A stretch of DNA of 6,423 nt, taken from positions 1 to 6,423 of the forward strand of contig JABDRC010000105.1 of the NCBI GenBank assembly GCA_013041945.1. Reading direction: 5' to 3'. The notes beneath the pieces are model-generated. The model searched no databases. It was not told where the DNA came from and saw only the letters and a program-made list of their open reading frames with translations. Both the position numbers and the translations under genes were made by a program. Below are positions 1 through 5,305 of the stretch, one piece after another. Numbering within the stretch: the first letter of the stretch is position 1; the number at the start of each line of letters is the position of its first letter. This DNA is from Halobacteria archaeon (GTDB lineage: Bacteria; Pseudomonadota; Gammaproteobacteria; UBA9214).

Positions 1-459
1 GTTGTTGTCGATGGTGACTTTCTGGATGACGGTTTCGAAACCCATGATTGCCAGTTCGGCCTTCAGGCGGTCGGCCTGTTCGCTGTTTTTGAACGAGCCG
101 ACCTGCAGGTAGTAGGTGCCGGGGCGCTCGACCTGGCGCACGCCCTGTTCGGGCTTGCCCCGGATCTGCTGTTCGGGCACGACCACTTCCATCTCGGGCA
201 GCAGGGTGTAGAAATCGAAGCGCGGCTCCGGCGGCTTGCTGTCTGCCTCGTCTTCCATGGCCGCGGCTTCAATGGCGGATTTTGCCGGCAGCGTTTCCTT
301 GACGATGACCTGCGGCGGTGGCCCGTTCGACTGCATCTTTATATAGACGAGGAAGGCGACGAACAGCCCGATCAACAGGCCGGTCAACACACCCAGCCAG
401 GGTGATACCGCTGGCCGTTTTTTACGGCGGTTTGCCCGGTGTTTGTAATCGCGTGGCAT
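1..459 (-). CDS. SPOR-domain (FtsN-like) cell-division protein, 3' part cut off by window edge
   Basis: Single-pass inner-membrane protein expected to bind denuded septal peptidoglycan and act in cell division. The 153 visible residues show a short very basic cytoplasmic tail (about 1-19, with RRKKR), one hydrophobic membrane segment (about 21-40), a Pro/Glu-rich periplasmic linker (about 45-112), and the start of a SPOR domain (GTYYLQVGSF at 114-123, then a helix with NSEQADRLKAEL and a strand FETVIQKV). Type II bitopic topology and the SPOR motif are seen directly; the peptidoglycan role is family knowledge. The ATG at 459 lies 15 bp after the argS stop, so the two genes are probably co-transcribed. 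The order priA-argS-SPOR gene, normally followed by hslVU, is common in gammaproteobacteria. FtsN itself is the likeliest identity, but these proteins diverge strongly in sequence, so no symbol is given. The last part of the SPOR domain lies beyond the window. Confidence 0.9.
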   Translation of the reverse strand, partial: MPRDYKHRANRRKKRPAVSPWLGVLTGLLIGLFVAFLVYIKMQSNGPPPQVIVKETLPAKSAIEAAAMEDEADSKPPEPRFDFYTLLPEMEVVVPEQQIRGKPEQGVRQVERPGTYYLQVGSFKNSEQADRLKAELAIMGFETVIQKVTIDNN

Positions 460-474
460 GCTTCTGTGAGGCCC

Positions 475-2232
475 CTACATGGAGTCAGGCGCCGAGACGC
501 CCAGCAGGTGCAGGCCGTTGGCGATGACCTGGCGCGTGGCTTCGATCAGGCACAGGCGTGCATTGCGCAGTCCGGCATCATCCGTGATGAAGGTGTGGGC
601 GTTGTAGTAGGTATGGAAGTCATTGGCCAGCTCGCGCAGGTAGTGGGTCAGCATATGCGGTTCATGGTTGAAGGCCGCGGATTCCACCACTTCCGGGTAG
701 CGCGACAGGCTGACCAGCAGCGCGTCCTCGTGTGTTTCACCCAGCGCATTCATGCCCGCGAGCCCGTCCGCCCGGTCCCATTCAAGCTGCTTCTCCGCCA
801 GTTGCCGGAACACGCTGCGTACGCGTGCATGGGCATACTGTATATAGTACACCGGGTTGTCGTTTGACTGTGACTTGGCCAGGTCGAGGTCGAAGTCCAT
901 GTGTTGCTCGCACTTGCGCATCACATAGAAAAAGCGTGCCGCATCGGTGCCGACTTCCTTGCGCAATTGCCGCAGGGTGACGAATTCGCCGGAGCGCGTC
1001 GACATCTGCACCTTTTCACCGCCGCGGTACAGGATTGCAAACTGCACCAGCAGCACGTCCAGTTTTGCCGGATCGTCGCCCAGTGCCTGCAGGGCCGCCT
1101 TGACGCGCGGCACGTAGCCGTGATGATCGGCGCCCCATATATCAATGACGCGATCGTAGCCGCGCTCCAGCTTGTTGGCATGATAGGCGATGTCCGAGGC
1201 GAAGTAGGTGGTCTGGCCATTGTCGCGCACCAGTACCCGGTCCTTCTCGTCGCCGTAGTCGGTCGAGCGGAACCACAGCGCCCCGTCCTGCTCGTAGACA
1301 TGTTTCGAGTGTCGCAGTCGTTCGATTGCCTTGTTGACCGCGCCGCTTTCCACCAGGCTGCGTTCCGAGTACCACTCCTGGTAGTCGACACCAAACAGAC
1401 CGAGGTCGTCGCGGATATCATCGAGGATGGTATTCAGGCCGAGTTCAAAGACGTAGCGGTAGCGATTGTCACCCAGTAACTCACGGGTGCGTTGAATCAG
1501 CGCGTCGATATGCGCTTCCTTGTCGCCTGCCGGGGCATCGGCCGGCAGATCGGTGAATACCTCACTGACGGCATGATCATAGTCATCGCCGTGTTCCCGC
1601 CTGAGGGTGGCGGCGATGTCCTGCACATAGTCTCCCTGGTAGCCGTTCGACGGAAAATCGAACTCCGCTCCGCCCAGCTCCAGGTAGCGCAGCCAGACAC
1701 TGGTCGCGAGGATGTCCATCTGCCGTCCGTCGTCGTTGACGTAATACTCGCGGTGCACCGTGCAACCGACGGCCTCCAGCAGGTCGGCAACGGCCGCCCC
1801 GTAGGCTGCCCCGCGGCCATGACCCACATGCAGGGGTCCGGTGGGGTTGGCCGAGACGAACTCGACCTGGACCTGTTGGCCCGCTCCGGCGTTGCTGCGG
1901 CCGTATGCCCCGGCTTGCTGAAGGATGTCGGTCACGACACCGTGCCAGGCATCACTGCCAAGGTAAAAATTGATAAAGCCCGGTCCGGCGATTTCCACCT
2001 TGTCGATGCCACCGTCGGTGGACAGGGCGGCGACGATCTTTTCCGCAAGGTCGCGCGGCTTGCAACGCGCGGCCCTGGCCAGTGTCATTGCCAGGTTGCT
2101 GGCAAAGTCCCCGTGCGCACGATCGCGTGCCCGCTCGACCATGACAGTCGGCGTGACATCGCCCGGCAGATCACCGTCGGCCTGCAGTTGCGTCACTGCG
2201 TCGGTGAGGATTTTGATAATGTGTTCTTTCAC
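475..2232 (-). CDS. argS: Arginyl-tRNA synthetase (class I)
   Basis: Charges tRNA-Arg with arginine using ATP in the cytoplasm. From the GTG at 2232 the protein has 585 residues, a normal length for the family. Visible in order: the N-terminal tRNA-recognition domain (about 3-90, ending GPGFINFYL), the class I signature NPTGPLHVGHGRG with the HIGH-type motif HVGH at 135-138, the catalytic fold with FASDIAYH (344-351) and the WGADHHGY block (366-373), a KMSKS-like loop VQMSTR (408-413), and an anticodon-binding DALR domain from about 460 to the end, closing with the typical GVSAPDSM. An upstream in-frame ATG at 2319 would give 614 residues, but the extra 29 codons lie inside REP-like palindromes and do not look like ArgRS, so the GTG start is preferred despite a poor ribosome site. 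A DNA region carrying repeats separates it from priA; the SPOR gene follows after 15 bp. Confidence 0.97.
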   Translation of the reverse strand: MKEHIIKILTDAVTQLQADGDLPGDVTPTVMVERARDRAHGDFASNLAMTLARAARCKPRDLAEKIVAALSTDGGIDKVEIAGPGFINFYLGSDAWHGVVTDILQQAGAYGRSNAGAGQQVQVEFVSANPTGPLHVGHGRGAAYGAAVADLLEAVGCTVHREYYVNDDGRQMDILATSVWLRYLELGGAEFDFPSNGYQGDYVQDIAATLRREHGDDYDHAVSEVFTDLPADAPAGDKEAHIDALIQRTRELLGDNRYRYVFELGLNTILDDIRDDLGLFGVDYQEWYSERSLVESGAVNKAIERLRHSKHVYEQDGALWFRSTDYGDEKDRVLVRDNGQTTYFASDIAYHANKLERGYDRVIDIWGADHHGYVPRVKAALQALGDDPAKLDVLLVQFAILYRGGEKVQMSTRSGEFVTLRQLRKEVGTDAARFFYVMRKCEQHMDFDLDLAKSQSNDNPVYYIQYAHARVRSVFRQLAEKQLEWDRADGLAGMNALGETHEDALLVSLSRYPEVVESAAFNHEPHMLTHYLRELANDFHTYYNAHTFITDDAGLRNARLCLIEATRQVIANGLHLLGVSAPDSM

Positions 2233-2248
2233 GTGACCACTGATTTTA

Positions 2249-2273
2249 TTCGCGCACGCGGTGCGCCCCTGCA
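2249..2273 (+). repeat. REP-like palindrome, copy 1
   Basis: A stem GCGCAC-GCG-GTGCGC flanked by TTC before and CCCTGCA after. It matches the copy at 2423-2447 at 18 of 25 positions. Two of the differences (positions 7 and 15 of the unit) are compensatory and keep the six-base stem paired, which argues for a structural repeat and not chance. It lies just upstream of the argS GTG and would be in its 5' leader. Confidence 0.6.
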
Positions 2274-2288
2274 GGTGTGTCGATTCGC

Positions 2289-2315
2289 GTAGGAGCGCAG
2301 GTATGGCCGCTCCCG
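2289..2315 (-). repeat. REP-like palindrome, copy 2 (inverted, diverged)
   Basis: Reads GTAGGAGCG on the plus strand, the reverse complement of the CGCTCCTAC tail of the other copies. The stem GGAGCG (2292-2297) pairs with CGCTCC (2308-2313) across a ten-base loop. The orientation is opposite to copies 1 and 3, so the group looks like a mosaic cluster of REP units. Confidence 0.5.
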
Positions 2316-2337
2316 GCATGGCCCAGGCCAGCCTCTC

Positions 2338-2352
2338 GACCGGTTCCCGGTC
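2338..2352. repeat. Short inverted repeat in the priA-argS spacer
   Basis: GACCGG-TTC-CCGGTC, a perfect six-base stem with a three-base loop, between REP copies 2 and 3. No T-run follows on either strand, so it is not a standard intrinsic terminator. Function unknown; it may be part of the repeat cluster. Confidence 0.4.
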
Positions 2353-2422
2353 TCACCTTCTCCATGCCTCACGCGGCACTTGGACATCCCTGTACATCGC
2401 GCGAATAGCAATGCTTGATTTG

Positions 2423-2447
2423 TTCGCGGACAACGTCCGCTCCTACA
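2423..2447 (+). repeat. REP-like palindrome, copy 3 (best conserved)
   Basis: TTC followed by the perfect stem GCGGAC-AAC-GTCCGC and the tail TCCTACA. Extragenic palindromes with this GCTCCTACA tail are common and numerous in Pseudomonas, Xanthomonadaceae and related GC-rich gammaproteobacteria, where they are mobilised or maintained by REP-associated transposases (RAYT). No transposase is in this window. Confidence 0.7.
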
Positions 2448-2463
2448 TACCGGCGAACCCGCT

Positions 2464-2491
2464 ATTATCCCGGCCACCGTGGCAGTTGCAA
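2464..2491 (-). promoter_or_regulatory. Candidate sigma-70 promoter for argS
   Basis: On the minus strand TTGCAA (2486-2491, four of six matches to the -35 consensus) is followed after 16 bp by GATAAT (2464-2469, five of six matches to the -10). Transcription would start near 2457, leaving a leader of roughly 225 nt that contains all REP-like palindromes before the argS GTG. The -35 hexamer sits exactly at the centre of the 24-bp palindrome, so a protein bound there would compete with RNA polymerase. This is a prediction from sequence only. Confidence 0.3.
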
Positions 2492-2500
2492 CTGCCACGG
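2477..2500. repeat. Perfect 24-bp palindrome
   Basis: CCGTGGCAGTTG followed directly by its reverse complement CAACTGCCACGG, with no loop or mismatch. The right half is part of tandem unit 1, so the palindrome is an inverted copy of the repeat core joined to it head to head. Complete dyad symmetry fits a dimeric DNA-binding protein or a transposon-type end. No T-run follows on the priA-sense strand, so it is a poor terminator. Confidence 0.7.
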
Positions 2501-2550
2501 TTAGAACAACTGCAACTGCCCCTGTTAGAGAGGTGCAACTGTCCCCTTTA
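2488..2550. repeat. Three tandem copies of a 16-bp core (23-24 bp period)
   Basis: Cores at 2488-2503 (GCAACTGCCACGGTTA), 2512-2527 (GCAACTGCCCCTGTTA) and 2535-2550 (GCAACTGTCCCCTTTA). Starts are 24 and 23 bp apart, about two helical turns, with variable spacers. They fill nearly the whole gap between the priA stop codon and the palindrome. The third core, read on the minus strand as TAAAGGGGACAGTTGC, resembles the GGGGACAG-type repeats often seen beside RAYT transposases, which is from memory. The alternative is an operator array. Confidence 0.6.
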
Positions 2551-2558
2551 GCCGTTGG

Positions 2559-4760
2559 TCAATAGGTGTCCGCCGGGTCCACATCGACAGACCAGCGGAC
2601 CCGGCGTGCCGCTTTCAGCCCCTCCAGTTCCCGTACCAGCTGGCCGAGCAGCTGTTGCAGCCGGCCGTGCTGCTCCGCCTGCAGCAACAGCTGGGCCCGG
2701 TAACGCCCGGCACGCCGTTCCATGGTCGCGGGGACCGGTCCCCAGGTCTCGACGCCGCTGATGCCACTGTCGCTGATGCGCTGGCGGGCATCCTCGAGGA
2801 AGTCGATCGGCCGCTGTGCGTCGACGGCCTCGGCTCGCAGCAGCGCGATGCGGGTGGACGGCGGCAACCCGGCGGCCTGCCGTTCGGCCAGTGCGGCCTC
2901 GGCAAAGGCCGGGTAGCCGCGCGTGATCAGCAGCTGTAACAGCGGGTGATCCGGGTGGGCGGTCTGGATGATGACCTCGCCGGGACGTTCGTGCCGCCCG
3001 GCGCGCCCGGCGACCTGCACGATCAGCTGCGCCATGCGCTCGCTGGCCCGGAAATCGGTGCTGAACAGGCCATGGTCGGCATCGAGGATGGCGACCAGGG
3101 TGACATTGGGGAAATGGTGTCCCTTGGCCAGCATCTGGGTGCCGAGCAGCAGCTGGCGCCCGCCATTGCGCGCGCGCCCCAGCAAGGCATCGAGTTCACC
3201 CTTGCGGCGCGTGGTATCGCGGTCGATGCGGATGCGTTCGATATCCGCAAAGCGCTCGGCCAGTGCCTGCTCCACACGCTCCGTACCCTGACCGACCGGG
3301 TGCAGCTCCTGGCCGCCGCATTGCGGACAGGTGCTGTCGACCGGCCGCTGGCTGCCGCAATGATGGCAGTGCAGGTGGCCGTCGGCACGGTGCCAGGTCA
3401 TGCGCGCGTCGCAGCGCCGGCATTCGGCGACCCAGTCGCAGTCGTAGCACATCAGCGTGGGCGCAAAACCGCGCCGGTTGAGAAACAGCAGCACCTGGCC
3501 ATTGGCATCCAGGTGCCGGCGGATGGCATCCAGCAGCGGGTAGGACAGCCCCTGCTCGAGCGGCTGGTTGCGGATGTCGAGGACCTTGAAGGCCGGCAGT
3601 CGCGCGCCGCCGGTGCGCTCCGGCAGGGTGCAGTGCCGGTAACGTCCGTGCGCAACGTTGTACAGGCTTTCCAGTGAGGGTGTCGCCGAGCCCAGCACGA
3701 CCGGGATATCAAGATGGCGCGCGCGCCAGATGGCGAGGTCGCGCGCCGAGTAACGGAAACCGTCCTGCTGCTTCAGGGAGGCATCGTGTTCCTCGTCCAC
3801 GACCAGCAGGCCGGGGCGGGCCAGCGGCGTAAAAATGGCCGATCGCGTGCCGATCACCACGGGTGCCGCCCCGCTGCGCGCCTGCTGCCAGGCTGCCAGC
3901 CGCTCGCGTTCGCCCAGCCCCGAGTGCAACAGCGCCAGCGGTACCGGGAAACGGCGCCGGAAGCGCGCCACCAGTTGCGGTGTGAGACCGATCTCCGGCA
4001 CCAGTACCAGTACCTGCTGTTGCCGGGCCAGCACCGTTTCGATGAGCCGCAGGTAGACCTCGGTCTTGCCGCTGCCGGTGACTCCCTCCAGCAACCAGGG
4101 CTGGAAACCACCCGGTGATGCCTGCATGGCCTCGATGGCCTGCTGTTGGGCGGGATTCAGGGTATGCGGCGCTTCACCCTCCGTTGCAACCGGCCCCGCG
4201 GGGTCTTCCGCGTTGCGCGAAAAGGACTCGATCCAGCCCTTGTCGGCCAGGGCGTGCAGTACACTGGCCGGCGCATCGATGGCCTCGCGTGCCAGGCCGG
4301 CGGGATGCCGCTGCAGCTGGATCATGGTGGCGGCCTGTCGTTTGGCACGCGCCAGTGAAGCCGGATCCACCCCGCGGCCGGCCGCGGTCAGGCGCCACGC
4401 GGTAATGTCCGCGGCATTCGGTGACTCGCCACGGCGCAGGAGGACGGGCAACGCGGCCGCCATGGCCTCACCGATCGGGCAGTGATAATACGCGCTGGCC
4501 CACTGCACCATGGCCATCACGTCGGTTTCGATCACGGGATGGCTGTCGATGACCGCAATCGCGCGCTTCAGTTTATCGCGGGCAACGCCTGATTCACCGG
4601 TGACCCCGAGCAATAGACCGATGGCGGTACGCCGACCGAACGGAACACGCACCCTTTGACCGGGTTGCAGCCGGCTGCAGTCCGTGCCGCGCGGCGGCAG
4701 GTAGTCGAAGCTGCGGTGCAGGGGCGTCGGGACGGCGATGCGTAACAGGGTCTCGCTCAC
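2559..4760 (-). CDS. priA: Primosomal replication-restart helicase PriA
   Basis: Superfamily 2 3'-to-5' DNA helicase that recognises stalled forks and D-loops and starts reloading of DnaB. From the GTG at 4760 it has 733 residues, almost the length of E. coli PriA (732). In order: the DNA 3'-end-binding domain beginning with LLRIAVPTPLHRSFDYLPP; Walker A GVTGSGKTE at 226-234; DEEH box at 322-325; motif III GSATPS at 357-362; two zinc sites formed by Cys 438, 441, 447, 450, 465, 468, 478 and 481, all eight present; GTQMLAKGHHFPN from 540; and QVAGRAGR at 582-589. It looks intact and active. A TTG at 4811 would add 17 residues that do not resemble PriA, and neither start has a clear ribosome site. 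The GTG is chosen by alignment to the family start. Its 5' side faces the DnaA-box region, with the nearest box about 110 bp upstream. Confidence 0.97.
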   Translation of the reverse strand: MSETLLRIAVPTPLHRSFDYLPPRGTDCSRLQPGQRVRVPFGRRTAIGLLLGVTGESGVARDKLKRAIAVIDSHPVIETDVMAMVQWASAYYHCPIGEAMAAALPVLLRRGESPNAADITAWRLTAAGRGVDPASLARAKRQAATMIQLQRHPAGLAREAIDAPASVLHALADKGWIESFSRNAEDPAGPVATEGEAPHTLNPAQQQAIEAMQASPGGFQPWLLEGVTGSGKTEVYLRLIETVLARQQQVLVLVPEIGLTPQLVARFRRRFPVPLALLHSGLGERERLAAWQQARSGAAPVVIGTRSAIFTPLARPGLLVVDEEHDASLKQQDGFRYSARDLAIWRARHLDIPVVLGSATPSLESLYNVAHGRYRHCTLPERTGGARLPAFKVLDIRNQPLEQGLSYPLLDAIRRHLDANGQVLLFLNRRGFAPTLMCYDCDWVAECRRCDARMTWHRADGHLHCHHCGSQRPVDSTCPQCGGQELHPVGQGTERVEQALAERFADIERIRIDRDTTRRKGELDALLGRARNGGRQLLLGTQMLAKGHHFPNVTLVAILDADHGLFSTDFRASERMAQLIVQVAGRAGRHERPGEVIIQTAHPDHPLLQLLITRGYPAFAEAALAERQAAGLPPSTRIALLRAEAVDAQRPIDFLEDARQRISDSGISGVETWGPVPATMERRAGRYRAQLLLQAEQHGRLQQLLGQLVRELEGLKAARRVRWSVDVDPADTY

Positions 4761-4870
4761 GACCGCGGGCACCGGAAATGTATGCGACAAAACGGTAGCT
4801 TTAGCGCACAAGCTTTAGAGCTTTTATTACCAAACTCTGCTAAGCCCTTCATCTGACTAGAGGCGGTTGT

Positions 4871-4879
4871 TTATCCACA
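4871..4879 (+). promoter_or_regulatory. DnaA box 1 (perfect)
   Basis: TTATCCACA, the strongest consensus site for DnaA. With box 2 it forms an inverted pair separated by five bases (AAAGC). Confidence 0.75.
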
Positions 4880-4884
4880 AAAGC

Positions 4885-4893
4885 TGTGGATAA
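4885..4893 (-). promoter_or_regulatory. DnaA box 2 (perfect)
   Basis: TGTGGATAA on the plus strand, that is TTATCCACA on the minus strand. It is in inverted orientation to box 1 and 12 bp from box 3 centre to centre. Confidence 0.75.
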
Positions 4894-4896
4894 CTT

Positions 4897-4905
4897 TGTG
4901 GATTA
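4897..4905 (-). promoter_or_regulatory. DnaA box 3 (one mismatch)
   Basis: TGTGGATTA on the plus strand, TAATCCACA on the minus strand, differing from the consensus at one position. Same orientation as box 2. Confidence 0.6.
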
Positions 4906-4926
4906 TTTGGGGTAAAGCGTCTCAAA

Positions 4927-4967
4927 GGCCTATTTTTGCAGTGTTGGTGTTAAATTGGCCGATTTTT
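4927..4967 (+). repeat. Two direct repeats GGCC(T/G)ATTTTT, 30 bp apart
   Basis: GGCCTATTTTT at 4927-4937 and GGCCGATTTTT at 4957-4967 match at 10 of 11 positions. They lie between the DnaA cluster and the most AT-rich part, the place where E. coli oriC has its 13-mer unwinding repeats. Similarity to the 13-mers is only loose (a T-rich stretch after GAT/TAT). Confidence 0.4.
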
Positions 4968-4974
4968 ATCCAGG

Positions 4975-5030
4975 AATATAAAATGTTATAAATCAATATA
5001 TTATGATGAATTAAAGCTTTCTAATATAGA
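4975..5030. other. AT-rich tract, candidate DNA unwinding element
   Basis: Eight G or C bases in 56. The surrounding genes are strongly GC-rich, so this is a sharp local drop. It sits between the DnaA-box cluster and DnaA box 4 and contains the IHF match. An AT-rich promoter region for a flanking gene is the alternative. Confidence 0.5.
4991..5003 (+). promoter_or_regulatory. IHF binding-site match
   Basis: AATCAATATATTA fits WATCAANNNNTTR at every defined position. IHF bends DNA at oriC and many promoters. The consensus is short and AT-rich tracts give chance hits, so its position between DnaA boxes is the main support. Confidence 0.5.
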
Positions 5031-5057
5031 CTCTTGCTATTCTGTGGTAAAAAAACA

Positions 5058-5072
5058 TCAGGATAATCCTGA
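5058..5072. repeat. 15-bp palindrome next to DnaA box 4
   Basis: TCAGGAT-A-ATCCTGA, seven perfect base pairs around one central base, ending one base before DnaA box 4. Operator-like in form. No regulator can be named. Confidence 0.5.
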
Positions 5073-5073
5073 C

Positions 5074-5082
5074 TGTGCATAA
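5074..5082 (-). promoter_or_regulatory. DnaA box 4
   Basis: TGTGCATAA on the plus strand, TTATGCACA on the minus strand. It fits the relaxed E. coli consensus TT(A/T)TNCACA and differs from TTATCCACA at one position. It lies on the far side of the AT-rich tract from boxes 1-3. Confidence 0.55.
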
Positions 5083-5293
5083 ACCGGGTGAACGGGACAC
5101 CCAAGTGGTGCAATGTCAAGTCCTGAATTGCAATATTTTCAGGCCCTCACGGGCTGTTATATGACGATTTAATGACGTTCTGCGGCGCTTGCCGGGCCTG
5201 TCGCGGGGCCCATCATAGCACCCTGTCCCGAAATTCGTGTCAACCGGTCCGGCCGGCCTGCGTTGTACCGGGTGAGAGCAACTTTTTTTCACC
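5083..5293. other. Non-coding leader upstream of the repeat-protein gene
   Basis: No gene seen. It holds an inverted repeat CCTGAA/TTCAGG (5122-5127 and 5138-5143), a small hairpin GCCC-TCAC-GGGC (5143-5154), and a weak extended -10-like TGTTATAT (5155-5162) without a good -35. A run of seven T (5283-5289) lies just before the ribosome site. None of these is strong enough to name a promoter. Confidence 0.4.
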
Positions 5294-5298
5294 GGAGA
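5294..5298 (+). promoter_or_regulatory. Ribosome binding site of the repeat-protein gene
   Basis: GGAGA ending seven bases before the ATG at 5306. It is the best Shine-Dalgarno match in the window and fixes this start. Part of it (5294-5295) could pair in a hairpin with 5268-5275. Confidence 0.7.
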
Positions 5299-5305
5299 CA
5301 ACACG

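Larger units (their letters stand above)
4871..5082. other. Putative replication origin (oriC-like): DnaA boxes, AT-rich tract, IHF site
   Basis: A 212-bp non-coding stretch with, from left to right: three DnaA boxes within 35 bp, two GGCC(T/G)ATTTTT repeats spaced 30 bp, a 56-bp tract that is 86% A+T (4975-5030) in an otherwise GC-rich window, a full IHF consensus match, a 15-bp palindrome, and a fourth DnaA box. A degenerate box TTATCCAGG (two mismatches) is at 4966-4974. Size and parts match a bacterial oriC such as the roughly 245-bp E. coli origin. Genes on both sides point outward, which would be co-directional with forks leaving this point. No dnaA, mnmG, rpmH or parAB is visible. Alternatives are a DnaA-regulated promoter for priA, a DnaA-titration locus, or a plasmid or phage origin remnant. 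The sites are seen; origin function is inferred. Confidence 0.5.

Noticed and set aside
901..1479. Plus-strand open frames opposite argS (also 1492-2292) and priA (2946-3677)
   Set aside because: They are shadows of the two well-recognised minus-strand genes and show no domain, codon pattern or ribosome site.
2233..2319. 29-codon N-terminal extension of argS from the ATG at 2319
   Set aside because: The extra codons run through two REP-like palindromes and do not match the ArgRS N-terminus; the GTG at 2232 gives the normal family length.
2477..2500. Palindrome as the priA intrinsic terminator
   Set aside because: The stem is strong but has no loop and no T-run after it on the minus strand.
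2488..2550. Tandem cores as a small CRISPR array
   Set aside because: Repeats are 16 bp and imperfect, spacers are 7-8 bp, and there is no cas gene.
4761..4811. 17-codon extension of priA from the TTG at 4811
   Set aside because: No Shine-Dalgarno and no PriA-like sequence; the family start aligns with the residues right after the GTG at 4760. It is not fully excluded.
5043..5051. Extra DnaA box TGTGGTAAA
   Set aside because: Two mismatches to the consensus on the minus strand (TTTACCACA); too weak to count.
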